A stretch of DNA of 64,000 nt from an uncultured bacterium (GCA_902765215.1 CACWZA010000004.1:24261-88260), one strand, 5' to 3'; counted from the first letter of the stretch, positions 10,398 through 20,550 are shown. The notes: generated from the sequence alone by a model not told the origin. Made by a program: numbers and translations.

Positions 10398-10796
10398 TTA
10401 TATAACCGTTGTCGTGTAGTTCTTATTTGTTTTGTGTTTATTAAGGACAAAATCCTTTATTGTTTGGAAATAGTCTTTGTTGTCGTTTGTCGCAATATGT
10501 TCTCCGCATTCATCGCAATAGAATTTTATAACATGACTTCCCGACAGAACTGATGCTCCGCAAAAATAAGGGATAAGTGCTTCTTCTTTACCGCAAACGG
10601 GACATTTGATTTTAGGTAAATTATTGTTTTTTATTTCAAAGTTACCCAAATGTAAGAATTTTGCTTTTAGTATTCCGTTATTGTACGCACCCTCACAGTC
10701 AAAGATTGTAGGGAAAAGTTCTCCGATATTGTAGCACTCTCTTTCCGGTACGGTCATTTTAAGTAATTCTGCCTTTGTTTTTGTTAATAAATTCAT
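10398..10796 (-). CDS. Zinc-ribbon protein under SAM-riboswitch control, function unknown
   Basis: 132 residues. The N-terminus (about 1-60) is a small mixed domain, followed by a four-cysteine zinc ribbon made of CPVCGKEE and CDECGEH (about residues 65-101). There is no signal peptide or membrane segment. The start has a GAGG ribosome binding site. Its 5' leader carries a SAM-I-like riboswitch at 10894-11010, so it probably responds to S-adenosylmethionine or methionine supply. The protein resembles no methionine-biosynthesis or transport enzyme I know. No other gene on this strand lies close enough to be the riboswitch target. Confidence 0.75.
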   Translation of the reverse strand: MNLLTKTKAELLKMTVPERECYNIGELFPTIFDCEGAYNNGILKAKFLHLGNFEIKNNNLPKIKCPVCGKEEALIPYFCGASVLSGSHVIKFYCDECGEHIATNDNKDYFQTIKDFVLNKHKTNKNYTTTVI

Positions 10797-10893
10797 TTTC
10801 TGCCTCGCTTTCTTTGTTCAATACCAAAAGCGTGTGCGAAAAATTTTTTACGGCAAAATTTTATTACCATAGTTTGACGGGATATTATCTCAA

Positions 10894-11010
10894 ATTTAAT
10901 ACTACCCATCGTCGGTTTGTTACCGTCAGGCATTAGCACCGTTAAGCAATAGCTTTGGTTGCTGTGTAGTCACAGGGCCTGTCCCTCGTACACTCTTTAT
11001 GGTATTAAAT
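10894..11010 (-). ncRNA. SAM-class (S-box/SAM-I clan) riboswitch
   Basis: On the minus strand a closing stem P1 is perfect over 9 bp (ATTTAATAC at 11010-11002 with GTATTAAAT at 10902-10894). Inside it are the S-box hallmarks in order: AAGAGTGTACGAGGGACAGG, GGCCCTGTGA, CAGCAACC and GGTGCTAATGCC. These match the conserved cores of SAM-I family aptamers. The downstream gene (start 10796) lies about 100 nt away. I do not see a classical terminator in the gap, so control may be at translation or by an unclear platform. Assigning SAM-I rather than SAM-IV needs a covariance-model search. Confidence 0.85.
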
Positions 11011-11232
11011 ATTAAATTAGTAATGTGCTCTTTATAAGCTACACTTTTTTTCGGGAGTTGTCAACCTTTTTACATGCTGAGTAATTAGAATGTATTATAA
11101 ACATTTGTAAAAATCCTCTTTACATAGTATGTTTGTTTTTCTATTCATGGTACACTATAAATTAAGATATGTTTAATGCATATTTGGTTAGTGAGCTGTT
11201 AATTATATATTAGCGTGCAAAATGGAGAAATT

Positions 11233-12354
11233 ATGAAGTATATCAACTACAAAAAGAACGAACTTGAACGAATCAATATAGAATTATTTAAGATATCATT
11301 ACCTGATTTGAAGAATGTAAATAAGACAGAAGTTATATCTGACTGGCTTATGGAAACCATTGATGGTGGGATAAAAGATAACTTGTTTGCTGCAGGTCAA
11401 CTGCTCCCTACAAAGGCAGAACTTGCCTACGCACTCGGGGTTAGTCTGGGAACTATTCAAAATGTTTTGAGAATACTGGAAGATAAAGATTATATTTTCT
11501 CAAAACAGTGTATCGGTTCAATTATAAAAGACAGAACAGATTCTGAATCAAATATAAGAAAAAGAACATCTAAAAAAGATATAGCAGAAGAACGAATCAA
11601 AGCATATATCAAAAACAATAATATGGTTAATGGTGATAAATTGCCTGTATCTCGTCAGTTGGGCAGAGAGATAGATATGGCGCTTAATACAGTCAGAAAC
11701 GCAATTGTTTCTCTGATTTCTGACGGCATACTTGAATATAACTCTAAAAAAGAATTGATAATTAAAAACAGCGATTTTACAATTGATACTGATGCCGATG
11801 AAACAACTCTTGTTTCTAAGGTGAAAGATGATTTGAAGAAATATATTTGTGAAAACTTTAAAATCGGGGATAAGTTATCTTCTCACGAAGAATTGTCAAA
11901 GTTATTCAATGTGAGCATGAAAACTATCCACAATGCTGTTCAGATACTTGTTAAGGAAAATATGTTACTTCCTCGCCGCGGTGCGTATGGAACAACGGTT
12001 ATCAATACCTCATTAAATTCCGCATTCGAGCCGAGAAGGGAAATGTCTATCTTTGCTCCTGCAAAAGAAACAGCCTTCTATCATTACCAAAAGATTCAAA
12101 ACAAAATTAAAAATATTATAACTGATGATTATGATATCGGTTCAAAACTGCCTTCTATTTCAGCATTCTCACAAATGTTGGATGTTAGCCCTAACATTAT
12201 AAGAAAGGCATTAAACAACCTTGCTAAAGACGGTATTTTGAGATTTACAAGAGGCAGATATGGCGGAACTTATGTAATAGACCTGCCTGAGCCGACTGAA
12301 CAGGCGTTCAGATGGCTTGCCGTTAACCCTCAGTACAGTAAGGTTAAAGTTTAA
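11233..12354 (+). CDS. Regulator made of four tandem GntR-type winged-helix domains
   Basis: 373 residues from the ATG with a GGAG ribosome binding site; an upstream GTG in frame at 11215 is unlikely. Four consecutive GntR-like winged-helix units are visible at about 33-100, 116-178, 193-258 and 284-350. Each has the pattern G-x-x-LP(S/T)...L(A/S)xxLxVSxxTIxxAxxxLxxxGxL. Examples are AAGQLLPTKAELAYALGVSL in unit 1 and GSKLPSISAFSQMLDVSPN in unit 4. Units 3 and 4 end in the typical wing (RRGAYGTTVI, TRGRYGGTYVI). No effector-binding or aminotransferase domain exists. It is probably a DNA-binding protein that contacts several operator half-sites in cis. Targets are unknown. Confidence 0.85.
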   Translation: MKYINYKKNELERINIELFKISLPDLKNVNKTEVISDWLMETIDGGIKDNLFAAGQLLPTKAELAYALGVSLGTIQNVLRILEDKDYIFSKQCIGSIIKDRTDSESNIRKRTSKKDIAEERIKAYIKNNNMVNGDKLPVSRQLGREIDMALNTVRNAIVSLISDGILEYNSKKELIIKNSDFTIDTDADETTLVSKVKDDLKKYICENFKIGDKLSSHEELSKLFNVSMKTIHNAVQILVKENMLLPRRGAYGTTVINTSLNSAFEPRREMSIFAPAKETAFYHYQKIQNKIKNIITDDYDIGSKLPSISAFSQMLDVSPNIIRKALNNLAKDGILRFTRGRYGGTYVIDLPEPTEQAFRWLAVNPQYSKVKV

Positions 12355-12421
12355 TATTTGAGCATAGTTTTTATATTATCTTCCGCTTGTATATTTTTTC
12401 GTAATATACCGTTTCATTTGC

Positions 12422-12450
12422 TTGTAAATTGTCTTTCGGTGGTATAGAAT
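12422..12450 (+). promoter_or_regulatory. Promoter of ribH
   Basis: TTGTAA (12422-12427), 17-nt spacer, TAGAAT (12445-12450), 41 bp before the ribH start. Confidence 0.6.
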
Positions 12451-12491
12451 AATTATACGGATAATTACGTGTTTATAAGGAAAGGTTTATT

Positions 12492-12956
12492 ATGAAAACT
12501 ATAGAGGGTTTACTGACTACACAAGGCGAAAGATTTTGTATTATTTTAGCAAGATTTAATGATTTTATCGGGGGCAAATTATTAGAAGGTGCAATCGATG
12601 AACTTCAAAGACATGGTGTCGATAACGAAGATATCGATATAGTAAGAGTTCCTGGGGCATTTGAAATTCCTGTTGTTGCTAAAAAATGTGCAAAATCAGG
12701 TAACTACGCCGCTATTATTACCTTAGGTGCGGTTATTAAAGGGTCAACCTCTCATTATGATTATGTTTGTGCCGAAGTCAGCAAAGGTGTTGCTTCTGTT
12801 TCTCTTGAAACTGAAGTTCCTGTTATCTTTGGAGTTTTGACAACTGATAATATTGAACAGGCAATAGAAAGAGCAGGCACAAAAGCAGGTAATAAAGGCG
12901 CAGATGCCGCTAAATCTGCTATCGAAATGGCTAACCTGATGAAGTCGTTAGGTTAA
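12492..12956 (+). CDS. ribH: 6,7-dimethyl-8-ribityllumazine synthase
   Basis: Penultimate step of riboflavin synthesis: joins 5-amino-6-ribitylaminouracil to dihydroxybutanone phosphate. It forms icosahedral or pentameric cytoplasmic assemblies. 154 residues, normal length. Signatures VPGAFEIP (54-60), [15 protein letters not shown] with catalytic His88, and GVLTTDN are present. The ribosome binding site is AAGGAAAGG. Other rib genes are not adjacent and no FMN riboswitch is seen. murQ follows after 52 bp with its own strong ribosome binding site and may share the transcript. Confidence 0.97.
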   Translation: MKTIEGLLTTQGERFCIILARFNDFIGGKLLEGAIDELQRHGVDNEDIDIVRVPGAFEIPVVAKKCAKSGNYAAIITLGAVIKGSTSHYDYVCAEVSKGVASVSLETEVPVIFGVLTTDNIEQAIERAGTKAGNKGADAAKSAIEMANLMKSLG

Positions 12957-13008
12957 GAGGGATACAGGGAAACTTAAAGTTTTAGTTATCTGCAATCAGG
13001 AGGTTTTT

Positions 13009-13899
13009 ATGTCTGAAATAATTACAGAATATCGTAATGAAAATACAAAAGATATAGACTTGCTGCCGACTATCGATATTGTTCATAAGATGAATGAAGA
13101 AGATAAGATTGTTGCAAAGGCTATTGAGTATGAGTCTGAAAATATTGCAAAAGCGATAGATGTCATATCTAAACAGTTTTTGGCAGGCGGACATCTTATC
13201 TATTTCGGTGCGGGTACATCAGGCAGACTCGGTATTCTTGATGCTTCAGAATGTCCTCCGACCTTTAGCGTTGAACCTGATATGGTGCAGGGGGTTATTG
13301 CAGGCGGTTATGATGCAATGAGATTTGCCGTTGAAGGGGCAGAAGATAATTATGATGCGGGGTATGAAGATGCTCATATTCTTACGGAAAAAGATGTTGC
13401 AGTAGTAATTTCTGCAAGCGGAAACCCTAAATATTTGCTCGGGGTTTTGGCTTATGCTGATGAAATTGGCTGCAAAACAATAGGTTTGACTTGTAATTCA
13501 GAGGGTAAAATCGTTGATGAGGTTGGAACTCTCATCTGCGTAGAAGTAGGGCCTGAGGTTATTGCAGGTTCAAGCAGACTGAAAGCGGGTACTGCTCAAA
13601 AAATGGTTCTGAATATGCTTTCAACAGGTTCAATGATTAAGATAGGTAAGACTTATGAAAACTTTATGATTGATTTGAAGGCAACAAACGAAAAATTAAA
13701 AGACAGAGCGATAAGAATTGTTTCTGAGATTGCAGGGGTTAGTATTGCGAAATCCTTTGAGATGTTACAGCATAGTGACTGGAAAATTAAACCTGCAATC
13801 GTATCAATAGTTAAAAACATTAGTATAGAAGATGCTAATGCGGAATTAAAGAGATACCACGGGGTATTGAGGAGAGTTTTAGGAGAGGCAACAGTATGA
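13009..13899 (+). CDS. murQ: N-acetylmuramic acid 6-phosphate etherase
   Basis: Cleaves the lactyl ether of MurNAc-6-phosphate to give GlcNAc-6-phosphate in cell-wall recycling. The SIS domain carries GAGTSGRLG (67-75), and the catalytic Glu81 lies in DASECPPTF. The second conserved region is VEGAEDNYDAG. 296 residues, normal. The ribosome binding site AGGAGG is near perfect. The stop overlaps the gpsA start (ATGA), so the two are translationally coupled. No MurNAc PTS transporter is next to it. Confidence 0.96.
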   Translation: MSEIITEYRNENTKDIDLLPTIDIVHKMNEEDKIVAKAIEYESENIAKAIDVISKQFLAGGHLIYFGAGTSGRLGILDASECPPTFSVEPDMVQGVIAGGYDAMRFAVEGAEDNYDAGYEDAHILTEKDVAVVISASGNPKYLLGVLAYADEIGCKTIGLTCNSEGKIVDEVGTLICVEVGPEVIAGSSRLKAGTAQKMVLNMLSTGSMIKIGKTYENFMIDLKATNEKLKDRAIRIVSEIAGVSIAKSFEMLQHSDWKIKPAIVSIVKNISIEDANAELKRYHGVLRRVLGEATV

Positions 13900-14894
13900 A
13901 GTTAACAGTATTGGGACCGGGATGTTGGGGGTTAACGCTTGCGTGGTTGTTAACCGATAATTTTGATGAAGTATGTGTTTGGGGCAGAACTTCGGATTTA
14001 AGTGAAGATTTGATTAAAAACAAACACTGTTCAAAACCGTTAGAGGTTCAGTTAAAAGATAAAGTTGAGATTACGGATAATATGTCTGAGGCAATAAAAG
14101 GTGCTGATATTATCTTATCTGTTGTTGCAACAGGCGGGGTAAGACCAGTCTGCGAACAGTTAAAGTCGGCAGGTATAAAAGATGACCAGATTATAGTAAA
14201 TGCTTCTAAGGGTATTGAATTGGGAACTTTGAAAAGAATGTCAGAGGTAATAAGAGATGTGTTACCTAATCAAAAACTGGCTATATTATCCGGCCCGACT
14301 CTTGCAAAAGAGGTTTTGATGGGAAAACCTACTGCGGCATCGGTTGCCTGTGAGGATGAAGAAACTGCAAAATTCGTACAGCAGGCATTAAATGTAGCAG
14401 GCAGATTCAGACTGTATACTAACCCTGATGTTATCGGGGTTGAACTCGGCGGAAGCTTAAAGAATGTTATTGCTATCGCATCAGGATTTGCTCATGCTAT
14501 GGACTTGGGCGATAACTGTATGGGTACTTTGCTTGCCCGTGGTATGGCTGAGATTGTGAGAGTCAGTGTTAAACTCGGCGCTAACCCGTCTACACTTTAC
14601 GGACTTTCCGGCATGGGCGATTTAATTGCAACCTGTTCAAGCCCGATGTCACGAAACTATACCGTAGGTTCAATGCTCGGTAAAGGTAAAAAGATTGACG
14701 ATATTCTGGCTGAATTGGGCTCTGTTGCAGAAGGGGTTAAAACTTCTAAGGCAGTGTGCGATTTGGCGAAAAAGCTGGGCGAGGAAGTTCCTGTTTCTTC
14801 TGCTATTTATGAGGCTGTTTATACGGATATCACCCCTGAACAGGTGTTGTCTAAGCTGATGAACAGAAAGTTAAAGAGTGAGGACAGATACTAG
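13896..14894 (+). CDS. gpsA: Glycerol-3-phosphate dehydrogenase [NAD(P)+]
   Basis: Reduces dihydroxyacetone phosphate to sn-glycerol-3-phosphate, the backbone for phospholipids. The Rossmann motif is GPGCWG (residues 7-12). Substrate-domain signatures ILSGPTLAKE, GVELGGSLKNVIAIASG and GLSGMGDLIATCSSPMSRN are present. 332 residues, normal. It overlaps murQ by 4 bp, and the GGAGAGG ribosome binding site lies inside the murQ end. The ricT gene follows after 43 bp with its own -10 box. Confidence 0.97.
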   Translation: MKLTVLGPGCWGLTLAWLLTDNFDEVCVWGRTSDLSEDLIKNKHCSKPLEVQLKDKVEITDNMSEAIKGADIILSVVATGGVRPVCEQLKSAGIKDDQIIVNASKGIELGTLKRMSEVIRDVLPNQKLAILSGPTLAKEVLMGKPTAASVACEDEETAKFVQQALNVAGRFRLYTNPDVIGVELGGSLKNVIAIASGFAHAMDLGDNCMGTLLARGMAEIVRVSVKLGANPSTLYGLSGMGDLIATCSSPMSRNYTVGSMLGKGKKIDDILAELGSVAEGVKTSKAVCDLAKKLGEEVPVSSAIYEAVYTDITPEQVLSKLMNRKLKSEDRY

Positions 14895-14937
14895 GGATAA
14901 ATATTTGGGGTATAATATTACTCAAGAGGGCTAAATA

Positions 14938-15870
14938 TTGAAGTACGCAGTATATTATTTAAAGAATAGTTTTAATCCGCTGAATGTTCCTGACCATATA
15001 AAGTTAGAGCACGGTCAGATGATTTTGGCGCGTACTGAAAAGGGCGAAGAAGCACTTAAGGTTGTTCTCGTAAATGAAGAAATCTCTAAAATATGGGAAA
15101 ATGCAAAGAATAAGCCTCAGCCGTTTGACTTTATCAGAGTGATGTCACAACGCGATTTGCAGACTTTAGAAGATATTAAAAAAGAGGAAGTTGAGTCGTT
15201 CTTTAAGTGTAAAGCACTTGTAGAGAAACACAAACTCGCAATGAATTTGACTCAATGCCGTCTGACTTTTGATAAGCGAAAAATAACATTTTATTATACA
15301 GCGCCCGAAAGAGTCGATTTCAGAGAGTTATTAAAAGATTTAACCCAGACCTTTAAACGGGTAAGAATTGATTTGCGTCATATCGGGGTTCGTGATGAAA
15401 CCTCTATAATGGAAGGCGCAGGGCCTTGCGGTCAGCCATTCTGTTGCAATACCTTTAAGCGGAAATTTGAACCGATTAATGTAAAACTTGCAAGAGATCA
15501 AGGTATGCCGATATCACCGACTAAAATATCAGGTACCTGCGGCAGACTGTTATGCTGTCTGACTTATGAGTATTCGAATTATATCAATGCGGCAAAGGGT
15601 ATGCCTCCTGTTGGTTCTTCCGTTATGACTCCTGACGGATTGGGCAGAGTGTTCTATATTAATATAATGAAAGGTACGGTTTCTGTTAAGTTAGAAGACG
15701 GCAAATCTCATGAATACACCAAGTCTGATGTTGATATGGTTGATGCTGATGTTAATGTTGAAATTGATTTATCTAACAATATCAATAATTACGCACAGGA
15801 TGAAAAAGTCGATGCTAAACAGCTGAAACAACTTGAAGATGACAGAAACTCATCAACAGGTAATGTCTAG
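14938..15870 (+). CDS. ricT: RicT/YaaT-type PSP1 domain protein
   Basis: 310 residues from a TTG with an AGAGGG ribosome binding site. The PSP1 C-terminal domain spans about residues 85-170. Six cysteines follow the family pattern: Cys164, Cys169, Cys170 and Cys201, Cys206, Cys207 (GPCGQPFCC and GTCGRLLCC). In Bacillus, RicT with RicA and RicF binds Fe-S clusters and steers RNase Y-dependent mRNA processing. The homologue's role outside Firmicutes is not established. No ricA or ricF is adjacent. A TATAAT box at about 14910 suggests its own promoter, besides read-through from murQ-gpsA. Confidence 0.88.
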   Translation: MKYAVYYLKNSFNPLNVPDHIKLEHGQMILARTEKGEEALKVVLVNEEISKIWENAKNKPQPFDFIRVMSQRDLQTLEDIKKEEVESFFKCKALVEKHKLAMNLTQCRLTFDKRKITFYYTAPERVDFRELLKDLTQTFKRVRIDLRHIGVRDETSIMEGAGPCGQPFCCNTFKRKFEPINVKLARDQGMPISPTKISGTCGRLLCCLTYEYSNYINAAKGMPPVGSSVMTPDGLGRVFYINIMKGTVSVKLEDGKSHEYTKSDVDMVDADVNVEIDLSNNINNYAQDEKVDAKQLKQLEDDRNSSTGNV

Positions 15871-15896
15871 TGGGGGGGTAAATAATAGATTTAAAT

Positions 15897-15928
15897 AAAA
15901 AAACGAGTGATTACACTCGTTTTTTTTA
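15897..15928. terminator. Bidirectional terminator between convergent genes
   Basis: Stem AAAACGAGTG/CACTCGTTTT with a four-base loop and T-runs on both strands. It serves ricT (plus) and the 97-residue gene (minus). Confidence 0.85.
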
Positions 15929-15931
15929 TGA

Positions 15932-16225
15932 TTAAAATCTTGATTTTGGTTTATTCGGATCCACATGCGTACTCCAGTCAACCTGCAGGTTGTGGAAGAA
16001 CTTTGATAACTTTTCGCCCACAGATAACGGTGCAGGTGTGTAGCTCGGTTCACCCGTGCGTTTTACAGCGGCATCCATATTTAAACCAAAGTGATCAATT
16101 ATGCTTTGTGGTAAAAGCGGTTCTACAGTTTTTACTGTTTTCACCGTTTGTGTTGTTTTGCTCTGAAAAGCAGGTTTTCTGCTTGTAGTGACGATTTCGC
16201 CTCTTTGTATGTTGTTGATTCTCAT
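15932..16225 (-). CDS. Small hypothetical protein (M-x-I-x-x-I N-terminus)
   Basis: 97 residues beginning MRINNIQRGE, with the lineage-type N-terminal pattern. Thr/Lys/Val-rich low-complexity stretch (TTQTVKTVKTVEP) around 24-36. No membrane segment. An AAGGG ribosome binding site precedes the ATG. It starts 42 bp after the asd stop codon on the same strand and might be co-transcribed with dapB-asd, though a TATACA-like box lies in the gap. Function unknown. Confidence 0.6.
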   Translation of the reverse strand: MRINNIQRGEIVTTSRKPAFQSKTTQTVKTVKTVEPLLPQSIIDHFGLNMDAAVKRTGEPSYTPAPLSVGEKLSKFFHNLQVDWSTHVDPNKPKSRF

Positions 16226-16267
16226 TGTTTTCCCTTTTGCTGTATACTCTAAAAACTCTAAATAAGA

Positions 16268-17293
<1,026 letters not shown>

Positions 17294-17313
17294 TTTTAGT
17301 TTCCTTTATTTTC

Positions 17314-18060
17314 TTATAAAATGTTGTCTAATCCGTATACAAATCCGCCTTTATCGTATACATATCTGATTGCCAGAAGTACCCCCGGCATGTAACAATC
17401 TCTTGTTGTTGAATCGTGTCTGATTCTTAAAGTTTGTCCTGTTGCACCAAAGATAACCTCTTGTGATGCCATAAATCCGGGCATTCTCACTGAGTGAATA
17501 TGTATGTTGTTATATGATGTTCCGCCTCTTGCCCCTTCAATTGTTTCGATTTCGGTGCAGTTACCTTTTGCAAAATTTTCGTTGCTTTCTGCCATCATCT
17601 TTGCAGTTCTGATTGCTGTTCCTGACGGAGCATCTTTCTTTTGGTTATGGTGTAACTCAATAATTTCTGCATTGTTGAAATATTTTGCTGCTGATTTTGC
17701 AAACATCATCATAAGTACTGCACCTGTTGAAAAGTTTGGAGCAATAAAACAAGCAGTTTTATTCTTTTTTGAAAGTTCTTCTAATTCCTGAATTTGCTCA
17801 TCTTTCATACCTGTTGTACCGATAACCATGTTGATTTTGTTATTCAGGCAGTATTTTGCGTTTTCATAGATTGATTTCGGTTGTGTAAAATCAACTAAAA
17901 TATCAATTTCTCTTTCTTCGTGTGCTTTTTCAATAGAATTAAATTCTCCGCACATAATGTCTATTCTTGCGGTCAATTCCATATCTTCTGCTGATTTAAC
18001 CGCACTGACAACTTCTCTCCCCATTTTTCCGTTTGCACCGCAAACTGCAACTTTTATCAT
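17314..18060 (-). CDS. dapB: 4-hydroxy-tetrahydrodipicolinate reductase
   Basis: NAD(P)H-dependent step of lysine and meso-diaminopimelate synthesis. The nucleotide-binding motif is GANGKMG (8-14). The catalytic signature ELHHNQKKDAPSGTA has His137 and Lys141 at the positions of the E. coli catalytic His and Lys. 248 residues, slightly short but complete. The start has an AGAGGAT ribosome binding site. First gene of dapB-asd. dapA and lysC are not in the window. Confidence 0.96.
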   Translation of the reverse strand: MIKVAVCGANGKMGREVVSAVKSAEDMELTARIDIMCGEFNSIEKAHEEREIDILVDFTQPKSIYENAKYCLNNKINMVIGTTGMKDEQIQELEELSKKNKTACFIAPNFSTGAVLMMMFAKSAAKYFNNAEIIELHHNQKKDAPSGTAIRTAKMMAESNENFAKGNCTEIETIEGARGGTSYNNIHIHSVRMPGFMASQEVIFGATGQTLRIRHDSTTRDCYMPGVLLAIRYVYDKGGFVYGLDNIL

Positions 18061-18188
18061 TTTATATCCTCTAATCTTTCTTCTTATAAATTATCGCTGT
18101 TACGACTAAAATATCACACAGCAACAATATTAGTATCTCATAATCCGACTAAAATTTAAACAAGCATGCAAAATAATTTACATATTTA

Positions 18189-18530
18189 TTAAGATTTTTT
18201 GTTGTTAAACTTAGCAGTATCAGCCCAGTTTTTAACCTCTCCGCTCTTTTCTAATTTTTTTGCCTGATGGTAAGCATAAGCCCCCATACCTAAACCGATA
18301 AGTCCGTTGAGAATTATTGATGTTTTGAGGTTTCCTTTTGCTTTGAACAATGCTTTGTAACCCTGATCAAAAGCGAACCCTATCCCTGCCCAGCAGATAC
18401 CGTTCAAAGTCCCTACAAGTGCAGGTGAGTATTTGAAAGGATAATCTTTCTTCAGAGGTTGTTTTTGTTCTGCCTGAACACCTGCTTTCATCGGTATTCT
18501 TTGACTATAAGTGATGGGAGATATTTTCAT
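18189..18530 (-). CDS. Small hypothetical membrane protein
   Basis: 113 residues starting MKISPITYSQ (M-x-I-x-x-I pattern). Two hydrophobic stretches lie at about 36-54 and 68-88, the second glycine-rich (LIGLGMGAYAYHQAKK). An AAGGAA ribosome binding site precedes the ATG. Monocistronic, upstream of dapB but separated by 128 bp. Family not recognised. The short soluble leader followed by hydrophobic hairpin helices resembles other unknown proteins here. Confidence 0.6.
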   Translation of the reverse strand: MKISPITYSQRIPMKAGVQAEQKQPLKKDYPFKYSPALVGTLNGICWAGIGFAFDQGYKALFKAKGNLKTSIILNGLIGLGMGAYAYHQAKKLEKSGEVKNWADTAKFNNKKS

Positions 18531-18674
18531 ATGGAATAATTCCTTAAGCTTCTACGCTTCTTATAAAACACCTAAATATTTATTTTTGCCACTTTGTGTA
18601 CTTTTTTTTACAAAAATTATGTAATTAATCTTAAACATTGCTTAGGTGATTAGTTATTAAAAATTTAAAATTTA

Positions 18675-18690
18675 TGCTATTCTATATAGT
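18675..18690 (+). promoter_or_regulatory. Leaderless promoter of the peptide-binding protein gene
   Basis: TATGC-TATTCT (-10 box 18678-18683) followed by seven bases and the ATG at 18691. No ribosome binding site is present. Confidence 0.55.
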
Positions 18691-20550
18691 ATGAAGCGAG
18701 CTTTGAGAATAATATTAACTGTCACGATAATTCTTTTGGTTTTGGGGATATGTATCAGAAAGGATAATCCTGATAATGACTTAACAATAGACAGTTCTAT
18801 GGTTAAGCCAAATCCTGATGCTGTTATGTTAGATATGAATTACCCTGTGCCAAAGACAAAGACTATTGACGGGGTAGATTATATGGAATCTCAACTGCCT
18901 GTTGGTAAGTTCGGCGGTGAATTTGTGACATCAACCATAGGAGAAGGCCCTAAAACCTTTAACCCGTTCACTTCTACCGATGCAACATCATCTGCTATGT
19001 CGGATGTTATGTATGACGGACTGTTTACAACAAACCCTATGACGGGCGAGGTTGCGCCAAAACTTGCAAAATCGGTTGAGATAAAAGGAAACAGATATAT
19101 TATTCATTTAAGAAAAGGGATAAAATGGTCAGATGGGGTTCCGATTACCGCCGATGATGTTATGTTCACATGGAAGGATATTATCTTTGCAGGATTGGGA
19201 AACACCTCTGTCCGTGATAGTATGCTTATTGACGGTGAATTACCGAAGATTAGAAAAATTGATAACTATACGATTGAATTTGTTATTAAGAAACAGTTTG
19301 CGCCGTTTTTGAGAATGTTATCTGCTCCAATAGCACCAAAACATTATTTTTCCGCAAAAAAGGATTGGCAGAAGAATTTTGACAGATTTCTTGCAACAAA
19401 CACTGACCCAAAAACCATTGTAACAAGCGGTGCTTACAGACTGAAAGAATATATTCCTGCGCAAAGGGTAGTCTTTGTTAAGAACCCTAACTATTACTAT
19501 ATAAATAAAGACGGGCAAAAACTCCCGTATATCGATAAGCTTATTTATTTAATCGTAGGGGATATTAATAACCAGATACTGAAATTTGAGGCAAACGAGC
19601 TTGATGACATTTCGCTTAAAGGAAGTGATGTCGCAAGATATAAGGCAAAAGAAGCAAAATCAAACTATGTTATTTATAACCTCGGTGCGGATAACGGCAC
19701 TATGTTTATTGCTATAAACCTTAATAACAGAAAGAATAAGGAAACGGGCAAATATTATGTTAACCCTGTGAAACAAAGATGGTTTCAGGATGTTAATTTC
19801 AGAAAAGCCATTGATTATGCAATTGACAGAAAAAGTATGGTTCAGAATATTGCAAACGGAATGGCAACCCCTCTTTATACGGCGGAAAGTCCTAACGGGA
19901 TATTTTATAACGAGAACATAAAAGGTCACGACAGAGATTTGAATATTGCAAAATCTTATCTTGCAAAAAGCGGTTTTGTGCTTAAAAAAGGGAAACTCTA
20001 CGATAAATACGGTAATCGTGTTGAGATAGATTTATCCACAAACGCAGGCAATACTGAAAGAGAAGCGCTTGGGGTTATGGTAAAACAAGACCTTGCTGAT
20101 ATCGGTATTCAGGTTAATTTTAAGCCGATAGAGTTTAATTCGCTTGTTAATAAAATAACAAACTCTTTTGATTGGGATACTATCATATTGGGGCTTACGG
20201 GTTCACCTGTTGAACCTCATAACGGTAAAAATGTCTGGAATTCAAACGGGCCGCTTCATTTGTTTAATCAAAAATCACCAAATGATATGAAGAATAATAA
20301 TATTTATCCTTGGGAAAAACGCATTGATGAAATTTTTGAAAAGGCTGCTTTATGCCTGAATTTTGGGGACAGAAAAAAATATTATTATGAATATCAGCAG
20401 ATTGTCTACGATCAGGCTCCGATAATATATTTATATTCTCCGATAAGAATATATGCAATCAGGCGGAAGATTAAAAATCTTTATCCGTCAACATTATCAG
20501 GTTTGACATATAATCTGGAAGAACTGTATGTTGAGGAGGGTAAAAAGTAA
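18691..20550 (+). CDS. Peptide/oligopeptide ABC transporter substrate-binding protein (SBP_bac_5)
   Basis: 619 residues. An N-terminal hydrophobic anchor (about 5-22) is followed by a family-5 binding fold. Signatures include GPKTFNPFTSTDATS, FTWKDIIFAGLG and DVNFRKAIDYAIDRK. A Cys21 follows LGI, but the residue before the Cys is Ile, so it is a poor lipobox; it may be a signal anchor rather than a lipoprotein. Binds peptides or similar solutes outside the inner membrane. The start lies seven bases after a -10 box, with no Shine-Dalgarno. The stop overlaps the next permease start (TAATG), making an operon of binding protein and two permeases. Confidence 0.92.
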   Translation: MKRALRIILTVTIILLVLGICIRKDNPDNDLTIDSSMVKPNPDAVMLDMNYPVPKTKTIDGVDYMESQLPVGKFGGEFVTSTIGEGPKTFNPFTSTDATSSAMSDVMYDGLFTTNPMTGEVAPKLAKSVEIKGNRYIIHLRKGIKWSDGVPITADDVMFTWKDIIFAGLGNTSVRDSMLIDGELPKIRKIDNYTIEFVIKKQFAPFLRMLSAPIAPKHYFSAKKDWQKNFDRFLATNTDPKTIVTSGAYRLKEYIPAQRVVFVKNPNYYYINKDGQKLPYIDKLIYLIVGDINNQILKFEANELDDISLKGSDVARYKAKEAKSNYVIYNLGADNGTMFIAINLNNRKNKETGKYYVNPVKQRWFQDVNFRKAIDYAIDRKSMVQNIANGMATPLYTAESPNGIFYNENIKGHDRDLNIAKSYLAKSGFVLKKGKLYDKYGNRVEIDLSTNAGNTEREALGVMVKQDLADIGIQVNFKPIEFNSLVNKITNSFDWDTIILGLTGSPVEPHNGKNVWNSNGPLHLFNQKSPNDMKNNNIYPWEKRIDEIFEKAALCLNFGDRKKYYYEYQQIVYDQAPIIYLYSPIRIYAIRRKIKNLYPSTLSGLTYNLEELYVEEGKK

